Assembly: GCA_026129385.1 (NCBI GenBank)
Contig: JAHCIE010000224.1
Coordinates: 1-5,771, forward strand
DNA: 5,771 nucleotides
DNA from: Anaerolineae bacterium
GTDB taxonomy: Bacteria; Chloroflexota; Anaerolineae; Epilineales; JAHCIE01
Reading direction: 5' to 3'
Part shown: positions 1-5,771 of the stretch, in pieces
Layout: each line of letters begins with the position of its first letter
Numbering within the stretch: position 1 is the first letter of the stretch
Notes under the pieces: generated by a model
What the model was told of the DNA's origin: nothing
Seen by the model: the letters and a program-made list of their open reading frames with translations, nothing else
Databases searched by the model: none
Position numbers and translations under genes: made by a program

Positions 1-450
1 GCAGCGTACCTCGGTCAATGCCTTTTGCGAGACACTGCCCAGCACGAACCGACTGAGGGCTGAGTGGCCATGAGCGCCGAGAACGACGAGGTGGGCGGGC
101 CAGGCCTCGGCCCGTTTGATGATGGCCCAGGCCGGGGAGTCGGCGACAGCTTCGGCGCGTACCGTCCAGTGGGGGAAGTCGTAGCTGATGCGGGCGGCGG
201 CGCGATCTGCCATTCCCTGCGCCTCGCGCACGGCCTGCGCCGCCTGGGAGCGGGCCATCTTGACGGCGGGCGGGACCTGCTCGCCTGGAACCTCGGCCGG
301 TTCATAACTCGATGGAGGCCAGACATCGGCGACGGACAGCACCAGGGCCTCGACGGTCTCAGGCAGACCCGCGCGATGCAGGTCTTCCAGAGCGATATCG
401 GCGCTGGGGGAGCCGTCGTAGGCGATGAGGATGTGTAGGCTGTCACTCAT
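1..450 (-). CDS. Single-domain universal stress protein (UspA family), 3' end cut by window edge
   Basis: The minus-strand frame starting at the ATG at 448-450 is open for 150 codons to the left edge, so the C-terminus is missing. The protein begins MSDSLHILIAYDGS, the typical first beta strand and loop of a Usp domain, with Asp12 in the position that contacts adenine. Near the end is a full nucleotide-binding signature G-x2-G-x9-G-S (G125, G128, G138, S139), so this member probably binds ATP. Usp proteins are soluble cytoplasmic dimers made under starvation, oxidative or other stress; their precise outputs vary. A typical single Usp domain is about 140-160 residues, so little is missing. The start is supported by AGGAAG at about 456-461, and an extended -10 promoter lies upstream. 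It is the last of four leftward genes and follows a tandem-domain Usp gene after 163 bases, suggesting its own transcription. Family assignment is firm; the specific role is unknown. Confidence 0.9.
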   Translation of the reverse strand, partial: MSDSLHILIAYDGSPSADIALEDLHRAGLPETVEALVLSVADVWPPSSYEPAEVPGEQVPPAVKMARSQAAQAVREAQGMADRAAARISYDFPHWTVRAEAVADSPAWAIIKRAEAWPAHLVVLGAHGHSALSRFVLGSVSQKALTEVRC

Positions 451-486
451 GCTGTCTTCCTATCTGTCAGAACGTACGGGCAGCCG

Positions 487-512
487 CGGAGGCGGGCCGG
501 GCGCCGCCTCCG
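487..512 (-). other. Perfect 9-bp stem-loop in the leader of the single-domain usp gene
   Basis: CGGAGGCGG (487-495) is the exact reverse complement of CCGCCTCCG (504-512), with an 8-base loop. No U-run follows on either strand, so it is not a classical intrinsic terminator. If the extended -10 promoter at 524-532 is used, the hairpin lies near the 5' end of the mRNA and could stabilise the transcript. It could also mark the 3' boundary of the upstream tandem-Usp transcript. Confidence 0.5.
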
Positions 513-523
513 TCTACGCCGAT

Positions 524-532
524 AGTATACCA
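524..532 (-). promoter_or_regulatory. Extended -10 promoter for the single-domain usp gene
   Basis: On the minus strand the bases read TGGTATACT, a TG-n extended -10 element followed by TATACT (5 of 6 matches to TATAAT). No good -35 hexamer sits 16-18 bases upstream, which is typical of extended -10 promoters. Transcription would begin near 517 and give a leader of about 67 bases containing a perfect stem-loop (487-512). This is a prediction from motif only. Confidence 0.45.
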
Positions 533-566
533 GCCTCCGGTGAGCGCCTCGTTAAGATGGGGCTAC

Positions 567-595
567 CGGGGTGGTAGGGACGTTCACGGGGTGGT
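567..595. repeat. Direct repeat CGGGGTGGT, two copies 20 bp apart
   Basis: CGGGGTGGT occurs exactly at 567-575 and again at 587-595. The period of 20 bp is close to two helical turns, so both copies face the same side of the DNA. They lie upstream of the extended -10 element at 524-532, centred roughly 54 and 74 bases before the predicted start. That is a place where activators often bind. No cognate regulator is identifiable. Confidence 0.35.
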
Positions 596-613
596 GGTCA
601 TGCGACGCTCCTA

Positions 614-1510
614 TTAAGGGTGGAGCGGGGACGGGCGAACAAGGACGACCGGTAATGTCCCGTGACGTAGAACATCGTGGGCGACGCTGCCGAACAGAGT
701 CTGACGCAGCCCGGTGCGGCCGTGGGTGGCAATGACGACCAGGCGGATGCCGGGCGCTGCGCTTTCGCGCAGGAGGACGTCGCGGGCTGTTCCATCGGCG
801 ACGATGAGACGAGCGGGGCGACCCTCAAGCCGGAGGCGTTCCACCCAGTCGCCCAGGTAGGTGCGGGCCTCGCTGGCGTCGAGGAGGGCCGTCTCTGGCG
901 GGATGATGGGCTGGGTGAGCAAGAGGTCGTCGGCCAGGCTTGTCGGCTCGATGGCGTGGACGAGCAGGATGCCGGCGTGGAGAACGCTTGCCAGCTGGCG
1001 GGCCACTGGCAGGGCGGCCTCGGCGAAGGGCGAACCGTCGAGCGGAACGAGAATCTCCACGGGAATATCGACAACCGACGGTAAGCTGGGGTGGGAGGCG
1101 CGCACAACCCAGACGGGGAGAGGACTGGCAGCGATGACCTTCTCGGCGACGGAGCCGAGCAGGAGGTGGCGCAGCCCCCCGCGACCGTGAGTCGTCATAA
1201 CGATGAGATCGGCGGCGTTGTCGCGGGCGGCGGCTAGAATCGCTTCGGCGGGGTCGCCTGGGATGACGAGGCGAAGGCACGGCGGGAGGCGCGACGAGGC
1301 GGGCAAGTCCTCCGCCATAGGGTCAGTCGGTAGGCCAAAAGCCTCGGCGGGGAGTTGATCGAGGTAGGCGGCGGCTTCGTCGGTGTCGTGCCGCGCTGCG
1401 CGTACCAGCAGCAATTGGGCGCGGCTGCGGTGGGCGAGGTCGGTCGCAGTTGGGAGGGCATACTCGCCAAGGGGGGATCCGTCCAGGGGTACGAGAATCG
1501 TCCTGAGCAT
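614..1510 (-). CDS. Tandem-domain universal stress protein (two UspA domains)
   Basis: This 298-residue protein is two Usp domains in a row, at about residues 1-137 and 151-293. Each opens with a near-identical strand and loop (ILVPLDGSP, with Asp10 and Asp158) and ends with a nucleotide-binding loop. The first loop is T106-x2-G109-x9-G119-S120 and the second A261-x2-G264-x9-G274-S275. In both, the first glycine of the canonical G-x2-G-x9-G-S motif is replaced (Thr or Ala) while the rest is kept. THGR variants like these are common in the family, so ATP binding remains plausible but is unproven. Tandem Usp proteins form an internal pseudo-dimer; the family acts in the cytoplasm in stress adaptation. 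The start is firm: GGAGG at 1517-1521 lies 6 bases before the ATG. It sits between a baeRF-like gene 97 bases upstream and a single-domain Usp gene downstream, all on one strand, which supports a stress cluster. No signal peptide or membrane segment is visible. Confidence 0.93.
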   Translation of the reverse strand: MLRTILVPLDGSPLGEYALPTATDLAHRSRAQLLLVRAARHDTDEAAAYLDQLPAEAFGLPTDPMAEDLPASSRLPPCLRLVIPGDPAEAILAAARDNAADLIVMTTHGRGGLRHLLLGSVAEKVIAASPLPVWVVRASHPSLPSVVDIPVEILVPLDGSPFAEAALPVARQLASVLHAGILLVHAIEPTSLADDLLLTQPIIPPETALLDASEARTYLGDWVERLRLEGRPARLIVADGTARDVLLRESAAPGIRLVVIATHGRTGLRQTLFGSVAHDVLRHGTLPVVLVRPSPLHP

Positions 1511-1541
1511 GTTGATCCTCCGAAGGGTGGTGCGTTCCAGG

Positions 1542-1598
1542 TTGGAAGGTTGATGGTCTCACCCGCTGTCTCTGGGGCTTGCGCCGTCAACCTTCCAA
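1542..1598. repeat. Perfect 12-bp inverted repeat between the baeRF-like gene and the tandem usp gene
   Basis: TTGGAAGGTTGA (1542-1553) is exactly mirrored by TCAACCTTCCAA (1587-1598), leaving 33 bases between the arms. In the minus-strand transcript the stem begins 9 bases after the stop codon of the baeRF-like gene and ends about 30 bases before the start of the tandem usp gene. No U-run follows the stem, so a classical terminator is unlikely. mRNA processing, partial termination or an operator are all possible. Confidence 0.5.
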
Positions 1599-1607
1599 GC
1601 TTTGAAT

Positions 1608-2756
1608 TTAGTAGCGATAGATGGCGGCGATAGGGACGCCGTCAGGGAGGTGGTCGGGGGGCACGACGAACAGCGCGCCGTCGTGGAGCATCGTTTGTAC
1701 GGCAACCATCTCGACCAGGTCTATGTCGTCGCTGTCGCGGCTATCGTGCAAAGTCACCTGCTGAAGGACCGGCTCGTAGCGGCCCCATTGCTCGCTGCCG
1801 CGCGCCAGGAAGAGGGTGTCCACCCGGCCGATGGCGGCGGCGGGCACGATGTCGCTGAGGTCCTGGGCGGCCAGGCCCGTGCCGCGGAGGCGCTGGTAGC
1901 GGGCCATTGCCTTGTCGCCGGCTTGCCGGAAGACTGGCTCCACCAGCGGCCACGATTGGGCGTGGATGTTCGCGGGCAGGCTGCCCTTCACCGCGCCGAC
2001 GATGCTGCGCGGCGTGACGTGCGGATAGCCGCTGATCTCACGGTAGATCGTCAGGAGCGAGTCGACCCCGGCCAGGACGAGGGGGGCCTGCTCGCCACTC
2101 AGCCGAGCCTGGACGGCGCGGTCGACGGTGCGGCAGTAGCGTTCCAATTGGGTCTTGGTTTCGTCGGGGCGCGAGCCAACGCCGTAGTACATGCTGGTCC
2201 CGTGTCCACCGCCTGTTGCTACGGCGTAGGAATGTTCGCGCCGTTCGAGGCTGTCGAAGCGGAGCGTTTCCTCAAGGCCCTGCGGTGCGCCGGGTAGATC
2301 GACCGGCTGGCAGGTATAGGGCGTGCAGCTATAGAGTTGTGCGCCCTGCTGGTCGAGGGCCAGAACGTAATAGCGGACGGCGCTGTCGAGAAGAGGCAGG
2401 AGCGGCGAGACCGCGAAGCGATGGCTGACGACGACGCGCTCATCCAGGGCGATGGGGACGCGGTAAACGCGGTACTGCTCGTAGGCCAGATATACCGCCA
2501 GGCCGCCCGCCTGGCTCTGCCAGAAAGCGGTGTCCTTCAGCAGACGCAAGGCGGGGGCGAGCAAGTCTCGTACCTCGGCGGCGCGCATGCCAAGCGCCAT
2601 CAGGCGATTCTCTGCCTCACGCAGCAGGTTGTGAAGGCGAATCGGGTTCTGCGCTGCGTCGATGCCGGCCGCGTAGGCTGGCATGAACAGAGAGACGTGC
2701 CAGCCATTTTCGGTTTCGGCCAGGTACTTCAGATCGTCACGGGTGAGGGTGTCCAT
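1608..2756 (-). CDS. baeRF-like protein (bacterial archaeo-eukaryotic release factor superfamily), no GGQ motif
   Basis: This 382-residue soluble protein resembles the baeRF superfamily, the bacterial relatives of eRF1, aRF1, Pelota and Vms1. Recognisable parts are an N-terminal region with GGLAVYLAYEQYRVYRVP (84-101), then HRFAVSPLLPLL (112-123). Next comes a flexible GGGHGT stretch (182-187) before MYYGVG, then the segment PLVLAGVDSLLTIYRE (225-240). The C-terminal part (about 341-382) runs from acidic DSDDIDLVEM through LFVVPPDHLP to IAAIYRY, which suits an eRF1 domain-3-like (L7Ae-type) fold. The catalytic GGQ tripeptide of true release factors is absent, so the protein may act on ribosomes or tRNA without classical peptide release. 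The start is well supported by GGAGG at 2763-2767, 6 bases before the ATG. Its neighbours are Usp genes downstream and glutamate dehydrogenase upstream. I am fairly sure of the superfamily, unsure of the numbered baeRF family, and the biochemical role is inferred. Confidence 0.75.
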   Translation of the reverse strand: MDTLTRDDLKYLAETENGWHVSLFMPAYAAGIDAAQNPIRLHNLLREAENRLMALGMRAAEVRDLLAPALRLLKDTAFWQSQAGGLAVYLAYEQYRVYRVPIALDERVVVSHRFAVSPLLPLLDSAVRYYVLALDQQGAQLYSCTPYTCQPVDLPGAPQGLEETLRFDSLERREHSYAVATGGGHGTSMYYGVGSRPDETKTQLERYCRTVDRAVQARLSGEQAPLVLAGVDSLLTIYREISGYPHVTPRSIVGAVKGSLPANIHAQSWPLVEPVFRQAGDKAMARYQRLRGTGLAAQDLSDIVPAAAIGRVDTLFLARGSEQWGRYEPVLQQVTLHDSRDSDDIDLVEMVAVQTMLHDGALFVVPPDHLPDGVPIAAIYRY

Positions 2757-2816
2757 TCGGAGCCTCCGGTCGTGAAATTGATCGTGCGTTACCAGGGATT
2801 GGCGCGTTCGACGGGC

Positions 2817-2886
2817 GTGATGCGTGACACGTGAGGCGTGAGAACTGGCAGCGATCTCTTCTCACGCGTCACGCATCATGTTTCAC
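2817..2886. repeat. Inverted array of GTGANNC-type heptads forming a large hairpin after the glutamate dehydrogenase gene
   Basis: The left arm is four adjacent heptads: GTGATGC (2817-2823), GTGACAC, GTGAGGC and GTGAGAA (2838-2844). The right arm, read on the other strand, is GTGAAAC, ATGATGC, GTGACGC and GTGAGAA (2859-2886). Between them are 14 bases. Positions 2818-2828 pair perfectly with 2868-2878 (11 bp) and 2836-2844 with 2859-2867 (9 bp). The seven unpaired bases 2829-2835 equal one extra heptad in the left arm. The array ends 5 bases from the dehydrogenase stop codon. It may act as a transcript end or mRNA-stabilising structure, although no U-run is present. It may also be a small dispersed repeat element. 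Confidence 0.65.
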
Positions 2887-2891
2887 ACGGC

Positions 2892-4160
<1,269 letters not shown>

Positions 4161-4178
4161 GTGCTCCTCCTTGAGCAC
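4161..4178 (-). promoter_or_regulatory. Shine-Dalgarno displayed in a hairpin loop directly before the gdhA start codon
   Basis: On the minus strand GTGCTC (4173-4178) pairs perfectly with GAGCAC (4161-4166). The six loop bases between them are AAGGAG, the core of the ribosome-binding site, and the ATG follows immediately. The hairpin would either present or restrict the ribosome-binding site. The same palindrome creates the in-frame GTG upstream, which I reject as the start. Confidence 0.6.
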
Positions 4179-4182
4179 GCGG

Positions 4183-4229
4183 CTGCCCAGCTGTGGGCAG
4201 GCTGATAACGGGGCACGTCGAGGTGTCCC
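4183..4229 (-). promoter_or_regulatory. Two further stem-loops in the gdhA leader
   Basis: CTGCCCA (4183-4189) and TGGGCAG (4194-4200) form a perfect 7-bp stem with a 4-base loop. Nearer the predicted transcription start, GGGCAC (4211-4216) pairs with GTGTCCC (4223-4229) with one bulged base and a 6-base loop. Together with the hairpin that holds the Shine-Dalgarno, they fill most of a leader of about 70 bases. I recognise no known riboswitch class here. Confidence 0.45.
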
Positions 4230-4235
4230 ACCATC

Positions 4236-4241
4236 ATTATA
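4236..4241 (-). promoter_or_regulatory. -10 element for gdhA
   Basis: The minus strand reads TATAAT, a perfect sigma-70 type -10 hexamer in otherwise very GC-rich DNA. No convincing -35 lies at 16-18 bases; the best match, TTCACC at 4262-4267, is 20 bases away, which is too far. Transcription would start near 4229. The weak -35 suggests that an activator may be needed. Confidence 0.5.
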
Positions 4242-4276
4242 GACCGCGCGGCGGGCCGCGTGGTGAAGGTGCGTGC

Positions 4277-4338
4277 CTGACGGGTGGAGGGATGGCTACC
4301 CCGTCTGACGTGCCCCTGACGTGGCGTATTGCCTGACG
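4277..4338. repeat. Four CTGACG repeats between the divergent gdhA and dipeptidase promoters
   Basis: CTGACG occurs at 4277-4282, 4305-4310, 4316-4321 and 4333-4338. The outer two copies share the longer word TGCCTGACG (4274-4282 and 4330-4338), and the inner two share CTGACGTG spaced 11 bases apart, one helical turn. The cluster lies between the two -10 elements, so it could be a shared operator region. The 263-base gap holds no gene that I can support. Confidence 0.35.
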
Positions 4339-4363
4339 AAAAAATCTAACCGGGGGCGTTGCA

Positions 4364-4384
4364 TTTCACGTTTCACGTCCCACG
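4364..4384. repeat. Three tandem heptads (TTTCACG, TTTCACG, TCCCACG)
   Basis: Two identical heptads and one degenerate copy lie head to tail. Read on the minus strand they give GTGAAA-type units, the same class as the inverted array at 2817-2886 on the other side of gdhA. They coincide with the -35 and spacer region of the dipeptidase promoter. Confidence 0.5.
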
Positions 4385-4393
4385 CGCTATAAT
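4365..4393 (+). promoter_or_regulatory. Sigma-70 type promoter for the M19 dipeptidase gene
   Basis: TTCACG (4365-4370, 4 of 6 matches to TTGACA) is followed after exactly 17 bases by a perfect TATAAT (4388-4393). Transcription would begin near 4400, giving a short leader of about 24 bases before the ATG at 4424. A run of six A at 4339-4344 lies upstream and might act as a weak UP-like element. Confidence 0.6.
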
Positions 4394-4423
4394 CCGCCCA
4401 ACCCCACCGCCCGGAGACTTCCC

Positions 4424-5479
4424 ATGCTCGTCGTCGATGCCCATCTGGATTTTGGCCTGAACGCCCTGTTCTACGGCCGCGACTTGAAGCAGCCCGTGGC
4501 CGAGATTCGTCGCTGGGAGCAGTACATGCTCGGCAAGAGCCGCGGCCGCAATACTGTCGGCTTCCCCGACATGCGTCGTGGCGAGGTGTTTCTGTCTTTC
4601 TCGACCATCCTCGCCCGCCACGCCGCCGGTCTGCGCTCCAACATTGACTTCCCGCCCGAAGCCGCCTTCGCCGCCGCTCACGCCCAGTTGATCTATTACA
4701 GCCAGTTGGAGGACCAGGGTATCCTGCGCCGCATCCGGACCCGCGCCGACCTGGACGACCACCTGGCGGCCTGGCAGGCCGCCCCGGCGGCTGCGCCGCT
4801 CGGCCACGTCCTGTCGATGGAGGGGGCCGACCCTATCCTGCACCCGGACCAGGTCTTCGACTGGCGCGCGCAGGGCCTGCACTCGCTGAGCCTGGCCCAC
4901 TACGGTGTCAGCGCGTACGCCCACGGCACGAACACGGTCGGCGGTGTCTTTCCGCCGGCCCGCGAGTTGCTGGCGAACATGGCCCGCCTGGGGATGCTCC
5001 TCGACCTGACGCACACCTCCGACGAGGCCTTCTGGGAGGAGCTTGAGCTGTACCCTGGCCGTGTCATCGCCAGCCACAACAACTGCCGCACCCTGGTCCC
5101 GCGCCAGCGCCAGTTCAGCGATGACATGCTGCGCGCCCTTATCGAGCGCGATGCGGTCATCGGGGCGGCCTTTGACGCCTGGATGCTCGACCCTGACTGG
5201 AACAAGGACGACCCCACGCCGGAGCGGGTCAGCCTGGGCCACGTCGTCGATCACATCGACCATATTTGTCAGCTGGCAGGCAACGCCCGCCACGTGGGGC
5301 TGGGGACCGACCTCGACGGAGGCTACGGGCGCGAGCAGAGTCCGGGCGACCTGGATACCATCGCCGACTTGCAGAATATACCGGGCCTATTGCGCGCCCG
5401 CGGCTATAGCGAGGCCGATATCGAGGGCATCATGCACGGCAACTGGCTGCGCCTGCTGCGCGAGACGCTGCCGGTCTGA
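4424..5479 (+). CDS. M19-family dipeptidase (membrane/renal dipeptidase-like metallopeptidase)
   Basis: This 351-residue protein belongs to the zinc dipeptidases of peptidase family M19 (amidohydrolase superfamily TIM barrel), which cleave dipeptides. The two-metal site can be followed along the chain: His7 and Asp9 in VVDAHLDFG, bridging Glu133 in SMEGADP, His197 in LLDLTHTSDEAFWE, His218 in VIASHNNCR, and Asp296 in HVGLGTDLDGG. The length suits the family. There is no signal peptide, so unlike the mammalian membrane enzyme it is expected in the cytoplasm. The C-terminal GNWLRLL matches the usual final GN-x-LR motif. The start is supported by GGAG at 4413-4416, 7 bases before the ATG, and by a good promoter. 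It diverges from gdhA, consistent with use of peptides and amino acids. The exact substrate is unknown; some M19 members act on D-amino-acid dipeptides or related amides. Confidence 0.92.
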   Translation: MLVVDAHLDFGLNALFYGRDLKQPVAEIRRWEQYMLGKSRGRNTVGFPDMRRGEVFLSFSTILARHAAGLRSNIDFPPEAAFAAAHAQLIYYSQLEDQGILRRIRTRADLDDHLAAWQAAPAAAPLGHVLSMEGADPILHPDQVFDWRAQGLHSLSLAHYGVSAYAHGTNTVGGVFPPARELLANMARLGMLLDLTHTSDEAFWEELELYPGRVIASHNNCRTLVPRQRQFSDDMLRALIERDAVIGAAFDAWMLDPDWNKDDPTPERVSLGHVVDHIDHICQLAGNARHVGLGTDLDGGYGREQSPGDLDTIADLQNIPGLLRARGYSEADIEGIMHGNWLRLLRETLPV

Positions 5480-5624
5480 CGGACGAACGACTGGCAGCGA
5501 TGCAGCGGGCAGTGTGGCCGGACCGCCGGGCGCGTGTAACCATACCCCTGCGTCTCAGCCTGGCTGACTTCGCGCGGCAGGCCGCCAGCCGCTATGAGGG
5601 GTAGGCAGCGCGAGCGAAAATTAC
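5480..5624. other. Non-coding 3' flank of the dipeptidase gene
   Basis: No gene that I can support lies between the dipeptidase stop and the hairpin at 5625. The stretch contains a 7-bp inverted repeat, TACCCCT (5543-5549) with AGGGGTA (5597-5603), and a copy of the word ACTGGCAGCGAT (5490-5501). No U-run terminator is visible just after the stop. Confidence 0.4.
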
Positions 5625-5666
5625 CTGCGGGGGTCCACGATGACGAACTCATCGGGACCCCCGCAG
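5625..5666 (-). terminator. Long hairpin, candidate terminator for a leftward gene beyond the right edge
   Basis: CTGCGGGGGTCC (5625-5636) is the exact reverse complement of GGACCCCCGCAG (5655-5666). Inside it, CGATGA (5638-5643) pairs with TCATCG (5649-5654) around a 5-base loop. The result is an 18-bp stem with only A5637 bulged. On the minus strand the stem is followed by GTAATTTTCG, a short and imperfect U-rich stretch. On the plus strand no U-run follows. It may therefore end a minus-strand transcript entering from the right, converging with the dipeptidase gene, or it may be a dispersed palindromic element. Confidence 0.45.
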
Positions 5667-5771
5667 AAGAGAGGGTTCGTCAAGGCGATTGCGCCAGTCG
5701 GTCAGGGTGCGATGTTGGCTGAGATGTCTTCCCGTGGGAGCGAGGATGATGGCGGTGATGGGCCTCTGGGA

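Noticed and set aside
15..446. Open frames on both strands (15-446 minus, 64-438 plus) over the left-edge gene
   Set aside because: The frame from the ATG at 448-450 encodes a clear Usp domain through the left edge; the other frames are Pro/Arg- or Gly-rich shadows.
487..512. Intrinsic terminator for the tandem usp gene
   Set aside because: The stem is strong, but no U-run follows on either strand and it lies over 100 bases beyond the stop codon, downstream of a plausible promoter for the next gene.
1602..2297. Plus-strand open frame of 231 codons antisense to the baeRF-like gene
   Set aside because: It has no convincing ribosome-binding site and no family motif, and the opposite strand carries the recognisable protein.
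2817..2886. CRISPR array
   Set aside because: The units are 7 bases, adjacent and inverted, without spacers, and no cas genes are near.
4161..4178. GTG at 4176-4178 as the gdhA start
   Set aside because: The Shine-Dalgarno AAGGAGG would lie inside the coding sequence; it is ideally placed for the ATG at 4158-4160, where family similarity also begins.
4373..5293. Long minus-strand open frame of 306 codons antisense to the dipeptidase
   Set aside because: It mirrors a gene with all M19 metal ligands intact; long antisense frames are common in GC-rich DNA, and the translated sequence is low-complexity with no recognisable motif.
5404..5652. Minus-strand open frame of 82 codons overlapping the dipeptidase 3' end
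   Set aside because: Part of it is antisense to a firm gene, the rest crosses the long palindrome, and it shows no family features.
5712..5771. Plus-strand gene starting at ATG 5712-5714 and running off the right edge
   Set aside because: Only 20 codons are visible, the ribosome-binding site is weak, and no motif can be recognised.

Overview
The window is GC-rich bacterial DNA with dense, conventional coding and no sign of rRNA, tRNA, transposase or CRISPR. The genes, the tandem universal stress domains, the baeRF-type protein and the heptanucleotide repeats would fit a Chloroflexota-like bacterium. That placement is an inference from gene style, not a demonstrated assignment.

Four genes run leftward in one co-directional series and one runs rightward. 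From right to left on the minus strand they are a glutamate dehydrogenase (2892-4160), a bacterial archaeo-eukaryotic release-factor-like protein, baeRF (1608-2756), a tandem-domain universal stress protein (614-1510), and a single-domain universal stress protein cut by the left edge (1-450). Divergent from the dehydrogenase, on the plus strand, is an M19-family dipeptidase (4424-5479). The last 292 bases hold no gene I can support, but they contain a very strong hairpin.

Functionally the left half looks like a stress module: three Usp domains in two genes beside an eRF1-like protein that lacks the peptide-releasing GGQ motif. The right half looks like amino-acid catabolism: a dipeptidase that frees amino acids and a dehydrogenase that links glutamate to 2-oxoglutarate and ammonia. 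The two halves share direction, but hairpins and gaps of about 100-160 bases separate the genes, so they are probably several transcription units rather than one tight operon.

The most interesting material lies between the genes. The glutamate dehydrogenase leader places its Shine-Dalgarno sequence in the loop of a perfect 6-bp hairpin that ends at the start codon, with two more hairpins upstream of it. Just after the same gene's stop codon lies an inverted array of GTGANNC-type heptads, four per arm. Related heptads form the -35 region of the dipeptidase promoter on the other side of the gene. Further signals are a CTGACG repeat cluster between the divergent promoters, a 20-bp-spaced direct repeat upstream of an extended -10 promoter, and perfect inverted repeats in the remaining gaps.
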